Positions 46,277 to 55,612 of a stretch of 59,211 nucleotides of DNA are shown here, piece by piece. A program made the position numbers and the translations under genes. Numbering within the stretch: the first letter of the stretch is position 1; every line of letters starts with the position of its first letter. Source of the stretch: Desulfobacterales bacterium (GTDB lineage: Bacteria; Desulfobacterota; Desulfobacteria; Desulfobacterales; Desulfobacteraceae); NCBI GenBank assembly GCA_023143455.1, contig JAGLHT010000013.1, forward strand, positions 1 through 59,211. The letters run 5' to 3'. The notes below the pieces were generated by a model. The model saw only the letters and a program-made list of their open reading frames with translations, ran no database searches and was not told the DNA's origin.

Positions 46277-47981
46277 TAATGGTCTCCATGTCATTGGGTT
46301 TTTCCGGCAACTCAAATGTAAAGACTGATCCTTCACCAGGATTACTATCTACGCTGATCTTTCCTCCAAGTTTTTTAATAATTCCATATGTAATCGAGAG
46401 ACCAAGGCCAGTCCCATTCTCTTTTTTTGTAGAAAAGAATGGATCAAATATATTTTTAATGACGTCTTTTGGGATACCACATCCATTATCGGTGATTTTT
46501 ACTTTAATCCCACCATCTTTTCCATTTTCAGTTTCAATTTCAACTCGCCCTAAATCCTCAATTGCTGCAAAAGCATTTGTTAAAAGATTTAACAATATCT
46601 GCTGAATTTGACCATGATCAGATTTAACAGATACAAGGGATTCAGACAAATTTAGATTAATATCCATCTTGCGGTAAAGAATTTCTTTTTCTAAAAACTC
46701 AAGTGCTTCATGAATGATATGGTTCATATTGACAGGTTCTATTTTTACATCAATTCGTTTTGAAAAGCATAGAAGTCGATGGGTTATTTTTTTACATCTT
46801 TCCACAGAATTAAGAATGGCATTGGTTAAATCAACGAATTTTGGTTTTTTATCGAAATCCTTAGTACGCTCAACCAGGTCATTCATGAGACCGGCTTTCT
46901 GATTAATAATTGCAAGAGGATTGTTTATTTCGTGAGCCACACCTGTAGCCAGCCTTCCAATTGATGATAATTTTTGAGCATGCTGAAGTTCAACAAGGAC
47001 TTTTTCTCTGTGTTCATCAGATGTTTTGATTCGTTTTATCAAAACATCTGTCATTTTTATTATAGAAAAAACAATTATGACAAGACTAACTAAAAAAATA
47101 ATCATCATGTCAGTCCTGAAAGCATACCACGACTTCAGAGCTACTGATTGTGGTTGGGCAATCACTAAAATATAGTCTGCAATTGAAAAAGGAGAAGAGA
47201 CAAGGATTATATCACGATTTTTATCATCGGTTTCCTCAAAACTGGTGGATCTAAATTGAATCTTGGGAAGTGGCAAGGGGCATTTTTCAAGAGTGTTACC
47301 ATAATAAAGGGAGTCTGTCTGAAGAAATCCATCCTTGCTGATCAAAAAAGCATCTGTTTGTCTAGGCAGACCCATACTGGAAATAAGGTTGTCAAAAAAA
47401 TCAGTGTCTATAGTTGCCCTTAATATCCATGTTTGTCCTTTATCTGTTATATGCTGAACCGCAATAACAATGTGAGGAGACTTTCTGTGGCCAAGAAAAA
47501 CATTACTAATATATTTTCCTTTTATTTGTGTTTCTTGAAAAGAAATTTGCTCTGAGTAATTTTTACCAAGAAGAGAATAAGGGCCGGCATAGCTAACCAA
47601 TTCTCCATCTTTATTAATTAAGCCGATATCAACAAAACCACTCCATTCTTTTTTCAGAGAAAGTAAAATTTTTTCTATATCTTTTTCATTACTCAGGTCT
47701 TCAAAATTGTAAGTTGTGGATACAAAACGTATTATAGCAAGACGTTGATCTAAAAATAATTCAAAGGAATGCTTGGTTTTCTCTGCCATTGCATAAAGAG
47801 GTGCGATGATCTGACTTCTAAGATGAGATCGATATTGAAAATAATTAATAATAATCATGGTTGCAAGGGGGAGCGTAGTAATTAGTACCATTATGATGAT
47901 GATATTTCTTTTCAGCGCTTTGTATCTATTTTGAGGCTCTCCCTCTAATAAAAACAAATTATTGATAATCTTTTTATACAT
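46269..47981 (-). CDS. membrane-bound sensor histidine kinase with Cache sensor
   Basis: A 570-residue kinase. A first membrane helix near residues 27-47, a periplasmic dCache-like sensor to about 285 (GLINKDGELVSYAGPYSLLGKNYSEQ), a second helix around 292-312, then HisKA with the phospho-acceptor His350 in GVAHEINNPLA, and HATPase with N-box LLNLLTNAFAAI, G1 DNGCGIP, F FDPFFSTK and G2 GTGLGLS. It overlaps the NifX-like gene upstream and the response regulator downstream, a three-gene sensory unit. Cache domains commonly bind small carboxylates, amino acids or other nutrients. Confidence 0.93.
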   Translation of the reverse strand: MYKKIINNLFLLEGEPQNRYKALKRNIIIIMVLITTLPLATMIIINYFQYRSHLRSQIIAPLYAMAEKTKHSFELFLDQRLAIIRFVSTTYNFEDLSNEKDIEKILLSLKKEWSGFVDIGLINKDGELVSYAGPYSLLGKNYSEQISFQETQIKGKYISNVFLGHRKSPHIVIAVQHITDKGQTWILRATIDTDFFDNLISSMGLPRQTDAFLISKDGFLQTDSLYYGNTLEKCPLPLPKIQFRSTSFEETDDKNRDIILVSSPFSIADYILVIAQPQSVALKSWYAFRTDMMIIFLVSLVIIVFSIIKMTDVLIKRIKTSDEHREKVLVELQHAQKLSSIGRLATGVAHEINNPLAIINQKAGLMNDLVERTKDFDKKPKFVDLTNAILNSVERCKKITHRLLCFSKRIDVKIEPVNMNHIIHEALEFLEKEILYRKMDINLNLSESLVSVKSDHGQIQQILLNLLTNAFAAIEDLGRVEIETENGKDGGIKVKITDNGCGIPKDVIKNIFDPFFSTKKENGTGLGLSITYGIIKKLGGKISVDSNPGEGSVFTFELPEKPNDMETING

Positions 47982-48333
47982 TTATCCCCTCCACTGTTCG
48001 CCTTGACAGTATATCTCCTGATTTTAGCGTCTTTTTGCTCCAACAATGGAAGGCCCTTGACCAGTCTCCTGCAATTGAATCGTAAACATCTATTTTTTTC
48101 CATTTAAGAAATTGGAAAAATTCATCTTCGATTGCTCCGCAAATCAAAGTATTTATCTTTTCCGACAATAAAAGATAACACAAATCGTCAGCAGAAGATC
48201 GAGGCAGTACAATGGTCTTTTTTTCTTCAATAATATTACCTTTTGACAAGATCATTATCAACACTTCAGTAGCCAGATCAAATCGTGGAGCAACTTCTTC
48301 ATTGTATAATGTAATGGTTATCTTATGTATCAT
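47974..48333 (-). CDS. NifX/NifB-associated (dinitrogenase cofactor biosynthesis-like) family protein
   Basis: A 119-residue protein of the NifX-like (Dinitrogenase iron-molybdenum cofactor-binding) fold: KITITLYNEEVAPRFDLATEVLIMIL, INTLICGAIEDEFFQFLKWKKIDVYD. No nif genes lie in the window, so it is a stand-alone member, as found in many sulfate reducers near signalling genes, and may bind a metal-sulfur cofactor. It overlaps the histidine kinase by 8 bp, suggesting a joint role. Confidence 0.75.
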   Translation of the reverse strand: MIHKITITLYNEEVAPRFDLATEVLIMILSKGNIIEEKKTIVLPRSSADDLCYLLLSEKINTLICGAIEDEFFQFLKWKKIDVYDSIAGDWSRAFHCWSKKTLKSGDILSRRTVEGINV

Positions 48334-48408
48334 AAATTAATTCACTAATCCGTATCTAATTGTCTCAATAAGTATCATAACAGTTCAGCTATGTGTAAAT
48401 AAATTTTA

Positions 48409-49848
48409 TCAAGAATCAATTTTAAAGTGTCTCATTTTTCTCCACAATGTACTTCTTCCCCAGCCAAGGGCTTTTGCAGCTTCTTTCTTTTTGCCTTTTG
48501 ACTTTTTAAGAGCATCTATTATTATTTCTCTTTGAATAGTAGACCATGTTTCAGATGTGTTAAGGTTATTATCTCTGGTGGAAAAAGAATCTGTCAGCAT
48601 CGGATAACTACTATTTTTAAGAGCTTGCGTTTCAATTGGAGATTGCTTATATTTCATTGAAGAAGGTGGGCCTAACAGGTAAGAAGGCAGGTGTTGTGGC
48701 TCTATGGTGAGATGATCTGAGACATTAGTTGAGTACTCTACAATATTTTTCAGCTCTCTTATATTCCCCTCATAGTGATAATTTAAAAGAACTGCCAGAG
48801 TCTCTTTTGAAAACCCATTAATTTTCTTATCAAGCTGTTGCTTATAGCTGTTAAAAAAATGGTCGATAAGAAGCTGTATATCACCTTCTCTCTCCCTTAA
48901 GGGAGGCAAATGAATTCGTGCAACATTCAGCCTGAAAAGAAGGTCTTTTCTAAAAAGACCTTGCTCTACCATTTGCTCCAGGTTCCTGTGGGTTGCAGCA
49001 ATTATTCTGACATTGACCAAAAAACCTTTTGTACTACCCAAGGGATAAATAATTTTATCATCAAGAAAGGTTAACAGCTTTACCTGGAGAGAAAGCGTGA
49101 GATCTCCAATCTCAGTTAAAAATATAGTACCGTTATGGGCAAGCTTGAATCTGCCCGGTTTATTTTCAACAGCCCCTGTGAATGCACCTTTTTGATGACC
49201 GAAAATCTCAGATTCAAGAAGAGTCTCTGGAAGAGCGCCGCAATTAATTTTAATAAAAGGTCCTGACTCCCGACCTGAGGTCTGATGTATGGCTTCTGCC
49301 ACAAGATCTTTCCCGGTACCGGTTTCTCCGGTGATTAGGATTGAGACATCACTTTGTGCCAGAACAGGCAAAGTTTGAAAAATTTTCTCCATTTGAGGGC
49401 TTCTTCCAACAATATTTACAAAGCTGTAGGCAGCATTTTTCTCTCTGTCTATTTTTTGAGAAAGTCGAATATCCTCTATGGTTTCAAGATAGCCTTTTAT
49501 GTTATTATTCTCATCCAATATAGGCGCAGTTACCATGCGAATGGGCAGTAGCTGTCGATCAAAATTTATCATATCGCTTTCACAAGAAATAGAATGATTG
49601 CCATCTTTCATTGACAGGACAGGACAATTGGAAATGCAAGCAGCCCCCCGAAGAATATTATAGCATTGAACCCCATATGCCATTGAAGGGGAAAAACCTG
49701 AAAGCGCTTCAAAAACTCTGTTTAAAAAAACAACTCGCCGATTAGTATCAAGTATTAGAACTCCTAGAGGGAGTTCGTCAATCAGATGAAAGAAATCAAG
49801 TGGACTTGTCATCAGATTTGTTATTAATGGACGAGGTAAATTTATCAT
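48409..49848 (-). CDS. sigma-54-dependent transcriptional activator (PAS, AAA+, Fis)
   Basis: A 479-residue enhancer-binding protein. PAS domain about 15-120 with a Cys-rich insertion (CYNILRGAACISNCPVL), AAA+ domain about 145-385 with Walker A GETGTGKD (174-181), the sigma-54 contact loop GAFTGA (221-226), and arginine fingers in FRKDLLFRLNVARIHLPPLRER. Walker B reads TIFLTEIGDL with Thr in place of the usual Asp (residue 245). C-terminal Fis helix-turn-helix KKKEAAKALGWGRSTLWRKM. Probably acts on the promoter at 45085-45101. Confidence 0.92.
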   Translation of the reverse strand: MINLPRPLITNLMTSPLDFFHLIDELPLGVLILDTNRRVVFLNRVFEALSGFSPSMAYGVQCYNILRGAACISNCPVLSMKDGNHSISCESDMINFDRQLLPIRMVTAPILDENNNIKGYLETIEDIRLSQKIDREKNAAYSFVNIVGRSPQMEKIFQTLPVLAQSDVSILITGETGTGKDLVAEAIHQTSGRESGPFIKINCGALPETLLESEIFGHQKGAFTGAVENKPGRFKLAHNGTIFLTEIGDLTLSLQVKLLTFLDDKIIYPLGSTKGFLVNVRIIAATHRNLEQMVEQGLFRKDLLFRLNVARIHLPPLREREGDIQLLIDHFFNSYKQQLDKKINGFSKETLAVLLNYHYEGNIRELKNIVEYSTNVSDHLTIEPQHLPSYLLGPPSSMKYKQSPIETQALKNSSYPMLTDSFSTRDNNLNTSETWSTIQREIIIDALKKSKGKKKEAAKALGWGRSTLWRKMRHFKIDS

Positions 49849-49914
49849 AACAATTTGCCAAACATTTTGATTATTACTCTTTAAAAACCATGAATAATCT
49901 TTCTTGCTTTTGAT

Positions 49915-51327
49915 TTATGGTTTTATTCTGATAGAAGGATATAAGCCCTTAAGCTCCCCTGTACTATATGGTTGAATAATATTATAGGATATGTTTTGGT
50001 CATCTTGAGCATGTCCCCGTTTTTCACCATTATGAAATAATGCACCATTTGCCAACAAAATCTGATTAATCCTTTTCTTGAAGGTCTCAATAAAAACTGA
50101 TCCTTTCCCGGAAAAAACCATTTTTCCTACGCTCAGGCTATCCCTTACTTCCGCGAGATCATCAAGTGCAATAGTATTGGTTTTAATGTCTTCCTCAGAC
50201 TTGATAAATCCCCATACCAGATGTTCATCAGGAATTTTAATCAGGGCATCTGGATCTATAATGGTATGTGGCATAACAATACATCCTTCACCAACTTCAA
50301 TTTGCGCATGGGATTTTCCATTTAGAAATGAATTAAACCCAACAAAGGTTCCAAGACCAATATTTGAATGGATTATTTTTCCACCGTGAGCTGTAATACA
50401 GTTACCTGCAAGATTTGAATCAATAATATAAGAATTTTCCTGGGCATTAGAACCATCTCCCATTGCAGCATTCTCCAAAAAAGCCCTTTGGGCTACAAGG
50501 ACATTTTCACCAATCTGTGCTTTACCATTAACCACCGCATATCTGCTGACTGCAGAATTTGCAGGCGCTTTTATAGGATCAAGATTCATTACATCAAATA
50601 ATTTTTCATAGTCTTGTTCCCGTTCTTTCACAAAATCGTAGATAAGCCCGCGAGGCTGATGCGAAGAGTTTACACCAACATAATTATCCAAAATATCATT
50701 TTTGAATTTATATTTAAACTCAAAATTCACATTTCTTATCCATACTGTTCCGGGGTCAATTTTTCTATGAAAAAGCTCCCCTGCCTGTACATATGAAAAT
50801 TCTCCGACAATGCAGGAATGAAGGTTCATAAGATCTACGGTTGCAAAAGGACCCAAGAAGCAGCCTTGAAGGTCAGATCCGTGAATATTAACATAATGAG
50901 CTGAGATTGTATTCTGAATACTGAACTCCTCAGGGCTTTCAAGATTATGGGAGTTGCTATGAACCAAGGTTTTATATAGAAGGCTATCTCTGATCGTAAT
51001 CCGTTCATCTTCAACAAGAGGAACGTTCTTTATGTAACGGATATTGTCACCCTTCCTTTTTAACTCATCCCCTCTAATATCACTTTTATAAATGGCAGAT
51101 CTTCCCACATAACATTGCCCAAGAAAATAACTGCCCGCAATATTTGAATTTCTAAAATGGAAATAAATGGAATGTTTCGATGTAATACCATAGAATGCAT
51201 AAAATTTTAACATTTTATCATATTCAAGAGAATTATTTACAAAACTTTCCGTATCAAAATCAAATTCCTCTAAATTTACATTAACACGACGGATAATTCT
51301 ATCATTCAATTCCTTTAACTGGTCCAT
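49915..51327 (-). CDS. large left-handed beta-helix (hexapeptide repeat) protein
   Basis: A 470-residue protein. N-terminal helical part, then repeats with the hexapeptide pattern, for example SNIAGSYFLGQCYVGRSAIYKSDIRG, NAQENSYIIDSNLAGNCITAHGG and IIHSNIGLGTFVGFNSFLNG. Such proteins resemble acyltransferases or gamma-carbonic anhydrases and nucleotidyl-sugar binding proteins, but I see no catalytic signature. Start ATG 51327 has GAGAGG at nine nt; the ATG at 51336 is directly on the ribosome-binding site. Neighbours are signalling genes, so the substrate is unclear. Confidence 0.72.
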   Translation of the reverse strand: MDQLKELNDRIIRRVNVNLEEFDFDTESFVNNSLEYDKMLKFYAFYGITSKHSIYFHFRNSNIAGSYFLGQCYVGRSAIYKSDIRGDELKRKGDNIRYIKNVPLVEDERITIRDSLLYKTLVHSNSHNLESPEEFSIQNTISAHYVNIHGSDLQGCFLGPFATVDLMNLHSCIVGEFSYVQAGELFHRKIDPGTVWIRNVNFEFKYKFKNDILDNYVGVNSSHQPRGLIYDFVKEREQDYEKLFDVMNLDPIKAPANSAVSRYAVVNGKAQIGENVLVAQRAFLENAAMGDGSNAQENSYIIDSNLAGNCITAHGGKIIHSNIGLGTFVGFNSFLNGKSHAQIEVGEGCIVMPHTIIDPDALIKIPDEHLVWGFIKSEEDIKTNTIALDDLAEVRDSLSVGKMVFSGKGSVFIETFKKRINQILLANGALFHNGEKRGHAQDDQNISYNIIQPYSTGELKGLYPSIRIKP

Positions 51328-51496
51328 AATTAGCATCCTCTCATATAAAAAATATCTATACTAAATATCATAACAATATTTAAATAACCATACCCTATAC
51401 CATGAAAAATCGCTCTGGCAAATTTTTCAATTGTTCCTTTCATCCGAGGCTAAATAGATAGAGAACAATTCGGCCCTGTGATCAAAAGATTATTGG

Positions 51497-51631
51497 TCAC
51501 AGCTGACTGTACCTGCTCCAATAATTTACACCTTTTTTAGAAACCGGTAATTTCCCCTGTCGTACCCACCGTTCAATGGTATCCTGAGCAACACCCAAGT
51601 GTTTCGACAACTCAAATATAGAAAGTTCCAT
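51497..51631 (-). CDS. small helix-turn-helix protein (excisionase/MerR-like), possibly truncated
   Basis: A 44-residue protein: FELSKHLGVAQDTIERWVRQGKLPVSKKG is a clear winged-helix/HTH_17 helix-turn-helix, and the protein ends shortly after at TGA 51497. AAAGGAAG precedes the ATG. It may be the N-terminal remnant of a longer PTS-IIA or regulator protein whose downstream part is lost. The surrounding 51337-51875 region has no other gene that I can see. Confidence 0.55.
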   Translation of the reverse strand: MELSIFELSKHLGVAQDTIERWVRQGKLPVSKKGVNYWSRYSQL

Positions 51632-51717
51632 TTATTCTTCCTTTAGTAACGGTGAATACAAAAATATCTATTCTACCATACTTTATTAAGCACATTAGGT
51701 ACAATTTGGATCAAGCC

Positions 51718-51735
51718 TTCCGGAGAAATCCGGAA
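51718..51735. repeat. 7-bp inverted repeat with GAAA loop
   Basis: TTCCGGA (51718-51724) and TCCGGAA (51729-51735) form a perfect hairpin with a GAAA tetraloop, followed by AGGTCAGG/GGTCAGG repeats. It lies between the HTH gene and the hyf-like operon. No T run, so it is not a terminator. Confidence 0.3.
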
Positions 51736-51875
51736 AAGATCAGGTCAGGCTGGTCAGGTTTTGTTCTAGGTAATCATCATATCTTAATGTATATACATTA
51801 TCGACCACTATAAACTGCTTAATTCATAACGCTTTTTTGTGCCTATTATAAAACAAACTGGTATGAATGACAACC

Positions 51876-52619
51876 TTATTTAAAGAATGACAGCAACGCA
51901 TGAAGATTAGTAAGTGGATGCGGAGGACAACCAGGTATAAACAGATCCACAGGCAAAATAGTATCCAGACCTTCAGTTATTTCAGGGCTTCCTAAAAAAG
52001 GACCGCCTGATATTGTACAACTTCCTACAGCAATAACAGCTTTTGGATCAGGTGTTGCTTCATAGGTCTGCAATAATGCTGTTTTCATATTTCTGGAGAC
52101 AGGACCTGTAACAACAATGGCATCTGAATGACGAGGGGATGCTACAAAGTTTATACCAAAACGTGCCAGATCAAAAAAAGGAGTTGCAAGAACGTTCAAG
52201 TCTGCTTCACAAGAATTGCAACCAGCTGCGGATACCTGCCGCAGCTGTAAAGACCTGCCAAATAATTTTTTGAAATGCTGTTTTGAATGCTCGGCAAGTG
52301 CGGGGAGATCTCCATCTGTCAAAAGATCTGCTCTTTGAGATGTAGAGATTTCAAAATCACCCGTGAAAGTAACAAATTTTCCATTGGAAACACGCTCACA
52401 AGTTCCGCAGAATAAGCATCTGCCCATGTCAATCTTTTTTAAATCTTTATCAATTGCATCCTGGGGGCAGGCGTTTGCACACATTTCAATAATTTCAAGA
52501 GAAGCATCTTTATTAATTTCCGGTTTTCCGCGGTAACGTTCAAATACAGCAGGTTTTTCTTTAGGATAGTTATTTGTTTTGCAACCTTGTTCAAATCTAT
52601 TTTTAAGTGTATTGAGCAT
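51876..52619 (-). CDS. Ehr/Hyf-like complex small subunit (NuoB-type, with N-terminal ferredoxin domain)
   Basis: A 247-residue protein corresponding to HyfI/HycG plus a ferredoxin-like front. N-terminal Cys in MCANACPQDAID and MGRCLFCGTCERV (ferredoxin-type, about 47-82), then the NuoB-like domain with AAGCNSCEADLN (about 131-142), IAVGSCTISGGPF and FIPGCPPHPLTN, the [4Fe-4S] N2-type ligands. It receives electrons from a soluble partner. Last gene of the six-gene operon. Confidence 0.88.
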   Translation of the reverse strand: MLNTLKNRFEQGCKTNNYPKEKPAVFERYRGKPEINKDASLEIIEMCANACPQDAIDKDLKKIDMGRCLFCGTCERVSNGKFVTFTGDFEISTSQRADLLTDGDLPALAEHSKQHFKKLFGRSLQLRQVSAAGCNSCEADLNVLATPFFDLARFGINFVASPRHSDAIVVTGPVSRNMKTALLQTYEATPDPKAVIAVGSCTISGGPFLGSPEITEGLDTILPVDLFIPGCPPHPLTNLHALLSFFK

Positions 52620-52655
52620 TTATAACTCTCTTTATAATTTTGTTATTCTTTAATA

Positions 52656-54167
52656 TTAAAGATCAAATCCACAATAAGAAAGATTAAAACTTTTATTATT
52701 TAAAGGGAAATCTGATATCCCAGTATCCCGTAAAGCCATTGCAAGACCATTCCAATTGTGAAAAGAAGGATCCTTAACTTTATATTTAAGAATTTTTCCA
52801 TTTTTATCTGTTAAAACTGCGTGGGAAACTTCACCTCTCCATCCCTCATTTACAGTTACGGCAAACGATGAAGCTGGAAGGTCAAAATTACTTGTGTTGA
52901 CACATTCAGTCTCAATCGGAGTATTAATCAAAGATCGGACGATCTTCATTGATTGAATTATTTCATCATATCTTACTTTTGCCCTTGCATATACATCTCC
53001 TGAAGGCTTTTTGTTCTCAGGGATGTCTATTTTATCATAATGTTCAGTCGGGAACTCACGCCTCGCATCGTACCCAATGCCACTTGCCCTGCCAGCAGGA
53101 CCAACAAGACCTAATTTGTCAGCATCAAAATTGCTTACTCTGCCGCAATCTTCAAAACGGGCACGAACAGTTGGGGTTGAAAAGAGGAGCTCAAGAACAT
53201 GTGTGACTTGTGGTATTAATTCATCGAGTCTTTCATTCATTGTGGCGCGGATACCATCATCCATATTGAAGCGAACTCCGCCCGGTCTTACTAATCCTTT
53301 TCCAAATCTGTTCCCGCATACAAGAAGAGATAAATTTAAAAAATCACCTCTAAGTCGTCCAAAATAATTAGCTGGTGGCAAAAAGGCAACGTCACCGCTT
53401 AATGCACCACAATCACCAATGTGATTTGCAAGCCGTTCAAGTTCTAGGGCAATGGTTCGAATAATTTTTGCACCTTTATCAACTTTGGTTGATGTCAGTG
53501 CTTCCACAGCCTGTGCCATGCATAGACTATGCCCAATAGTCGTATCACCAGCTATATTTTCCGCAAGAATGGGCAATCTTTTTGCTTCAACATTATGCAA
53601 TAAGTTTTCAACACCCCTGTGTTGGTATCCCAGCTGTATTTCTAGGTGAAGCACTCTTTCGCCAATACAGTTAAACCTGAAATGACCTGGTTCTATAACA
53701 CCTGCATGAACAGGGCCTACAGCAACTTCATGGATCTCATCACCATCAACTTTATAATAATCATAATTGCCCGGGATATCTTCTTTATAATCATTCCCAA
53801 AGACATCAGGCTTGTTTTGATAATTTGGATGGTATCTGACCATTCTCAACCAGGGATGTCCTTCAGGTTTGATACCGAATTGTTCAGCAATTTCCCTTTC
53901 AAACATATGAAAGGGTTCACATGTTTTAGCTAATGAAGGGTAAGATTCCGATGCATCACAGCCTGTTACCAGAAGCTTGTCAGTCCTCAAAACAGCCATA
54001 AATTTTATGGATGAATCATCATCCTTATAGCCGAAATACTGAACAACTTTTCCTCCACCTTCCACAATGTTTAGAATGTTTTTATGAAAATCATTAAAGG
54101 AAAGATGAGGTATTTGTTTGCGTTCAATTTTCTCACCATTTGATATTTCTAAAAAAGCGTTAGTCAT
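52656..54167 (-). CDS. Ehr/Hyf-like complex large subunit without nickel ligands (NuoC-NuoD fusion)
   Basis: A 503-residue HycE-like fusion: NuoC-type domain (about 30-120; CEPFHMFEREIAEQFGI) then NuoD-type domain. Group 4 hydrogenases have RxCGxC and a C-terminal DPCxxC. Here the first site reads ENIAGDTTIGHS (203-214) and the C-terminus NLSYCGFDL (495-503), so Ni-Fe binding is lost. This is the Ehr signature, as in Geobacter-type complexes. The complex may pump ions while moving electrons between soluble carriers and quinone. It overlaps the preceding gene by 4 bp. Confidence 0.88.
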   Translation of the reverse strand: MTNAFLEISNGEKIERKQIPHLSFNDFHKNILNIVEGGGKVVQYFGYKDDDSSIKFMAVLRTDKLLVTGCDASESYPSLAKTCEPFHMFEREIAEQFGIKPEGHPWLRMVRYHPNYQNKPDVFGNDYKEDIPGNYDYYKVDGDEIHEVAVGPVHAGVIEPGHFRFNCIGERVLHLEIQLGYQHRGVENLLHNVEAKRLPILAENIAGDTTIGHSLCMAQAVEALTSTKVDKGAKIIRTIALELERLANHIGDCGALSGDVAFLPPANYFGRLRGDFLNLSLLVCGNRFGKGLVRPGGVRFNMDDGIRATMNERLDELIPQVTHVLELLFSTPTVRARFEDCGRVSNFDADKLGLVGPAGRASGIGYDARREFPTEHYDKIDIPENKKPSGDVYARAKVRYDEIIQSMKIVRSLINTPIETECVNTSNFDLPASSFAVTVNEGWRGEVSHAVLTDKNGKILKYKVKDPSFHNWNGLAMALRDTGISDFPLNNKSFNLSYCGFDL

Positions 54168-55612
54168 TTAAGTCCTCCGCCTATTGCAGTAACTGCATCA
54201 ATTATTGTTTGATATAATGTGTCTGGCATATAGAAACATAGTATCAGAGAGGTTAACAGCAAAATAAACTGGGGCCAGACCATACTGGCTCTTTCCTTGA
54301 AGTGGCTTGCTTTATCCGGATCTCCTTTCTTATAATCATCAAAGGAAATTTTCATTGCCTGGTTTGCAAAGCCTGCAAAAATAACACAAAGGCTTAAGAT
54401 AAAAATACTTGCTGCCACATAGTGACCGGCTCGGAATGCACCAACGATAATAAACATTTCTCCGATAAAAATCCCAAAAGGAGGGAATCCGGAAATGCCA
54501 GCAAAACCACCGAAAAAAGCGATAAAGGTTTTGGGCATACGCCTTACCATATCACCTGTATTTCTGATGAATCTATCACCGTAGCCTAACAAAATATTTC
54601 CAGATGATAAAAAGAGAGAGGATTTGATCAGGCTGTGATGAATCATACATATTACAGCACCATACACCCCAATGCCACCAATACCTGTTCCAAAAGCTAT
54701 GATTCCCATGTTCTCAATACTTGAATACGCAAGCATCCTTTTGTATTCATTTTGTTTAAGAATAAATGTTGCAGCAGCCAGAATAGACATCAAGCCAAAA
54801 ACTATAAGAATTGTACCTGAAAAATCACCGAGACCGGCAGCATGCATTATTTTATTTGTTTTAAAAATACCAAGATATGCACAGTTTAAAAGTACTCCGG
54901 ATAATAATGCTGAGGCTGGGCTTGGAGCTTCGCTATGCGCATCCGGAAGCCATGTATGCATGGGAGCAAGACCCATTTTTGTTCCATAGCCTACAAGTAT
55001 AAATACAAAGCCTGCTTTCAGCCATGTAGGATTGATTTCTTTTGCTACCTCTGTAAGGGCTGAAAAGGAGAGCGGCGCATCAACATTGCCGATATCCATA
55101 GCAAGTGTAATAAAAACCGATCCTAAAAGTGCCATGGCAATACCAACAGAGCATATGAGTACATATTTCCATGTTGCTTCAAGGGCAGCAGGAGTTCTGT
55201 AAGTAAAAATTAATGGGGCACTTGCCAGGGTTGTTGCCTCAATAGCGATCCACATTACCATAATATGATCAGATAAGGTTACCATTGTCATTGTTGACAA
55301 AAATAATAGCATAGACCCTGTAAAAATATTTTCAGATTTGATTTCACTCTCTTTAAGATAGGAAATGGTATAAATGGAAATCAGAAAAAATAATAATGAA
55401 ATAACTAAAAGAGATAATAGACCTTCCGGTGTAACTGCAAAATAATTTTTAAAAAAAGCCTCAGGTCTATTTTTCCATAGCAGGAGTGAAAGACAGAGAT
55501 GGATAGCTCCTGTACCCACTAAAAAACTGCGACCAATCGCTTTTGGGAGAAAAAAAGCAATAATGCCTGTTATAAAAGGAGTTAGAAAAACAATCTCTAC
55601 CATATAAAACAC
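54164..55612 (-). CDS. Ehr/Hyf-like complex membrane subunit, HyfF-type (proton-pumping, MrpD/NuoN-like)
   Basis: A 482-residue protein with about 14 hydrophobic segments of the Proton_antipo_M family. LADHIMVMWIAIEATTLASAPLIFTYR-type segment, then GYGTKMGLAPMHTWLPDAHSEAPSPASALLSG with the conserved Lys and His of antiporter-like subunits, and the Lys in KSSLFLSSGN. It starts one base after the previous gene's stop and overlaps the large subunit gene by 4 bp. Confidence 0.9.
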   Translation of the reverse strand: MFYMVEIVFLTPFITGIIAFFLPKAIGRSFLVGTGAIHLCLSLLLWKNRPEAFFKNYFAVTPEGLLSLLVISLLFFLISIYTISYLKESEIKSENIFTGSMLLFLSTMTMVTLSDHIMVMWIAIEATTLASAPLIFTYRTPAALEATWKYVLICSVGIAMALLGSVFITLAMDIGNVDAPLSFSALTEVAKEINPTWLKAGFVFILVGYGTKMGLAPMHTWLPDAHSEAPSPASALLSGVLLNCAYLGIFKTNKIMHAAGLGDFSGTILIVFGLMSILAAATFILKQNEYKRMLAYSSIENMGIIAFGTGIGGIGVYGAVICMIHHSLIKSSLFLSSGNILLGYGDRFIRNTGDMVRRMPKTFIAFFGGFAGISGFPPFGIFIGEMFIIVGAFRAGHYVAASIFILSLCVIFAGFANQAMKISFDDYKKGDPDKASHFKERASMVWPQFILLLTSLILCFYMPDTLYQTIIDAVTAIGGGLK

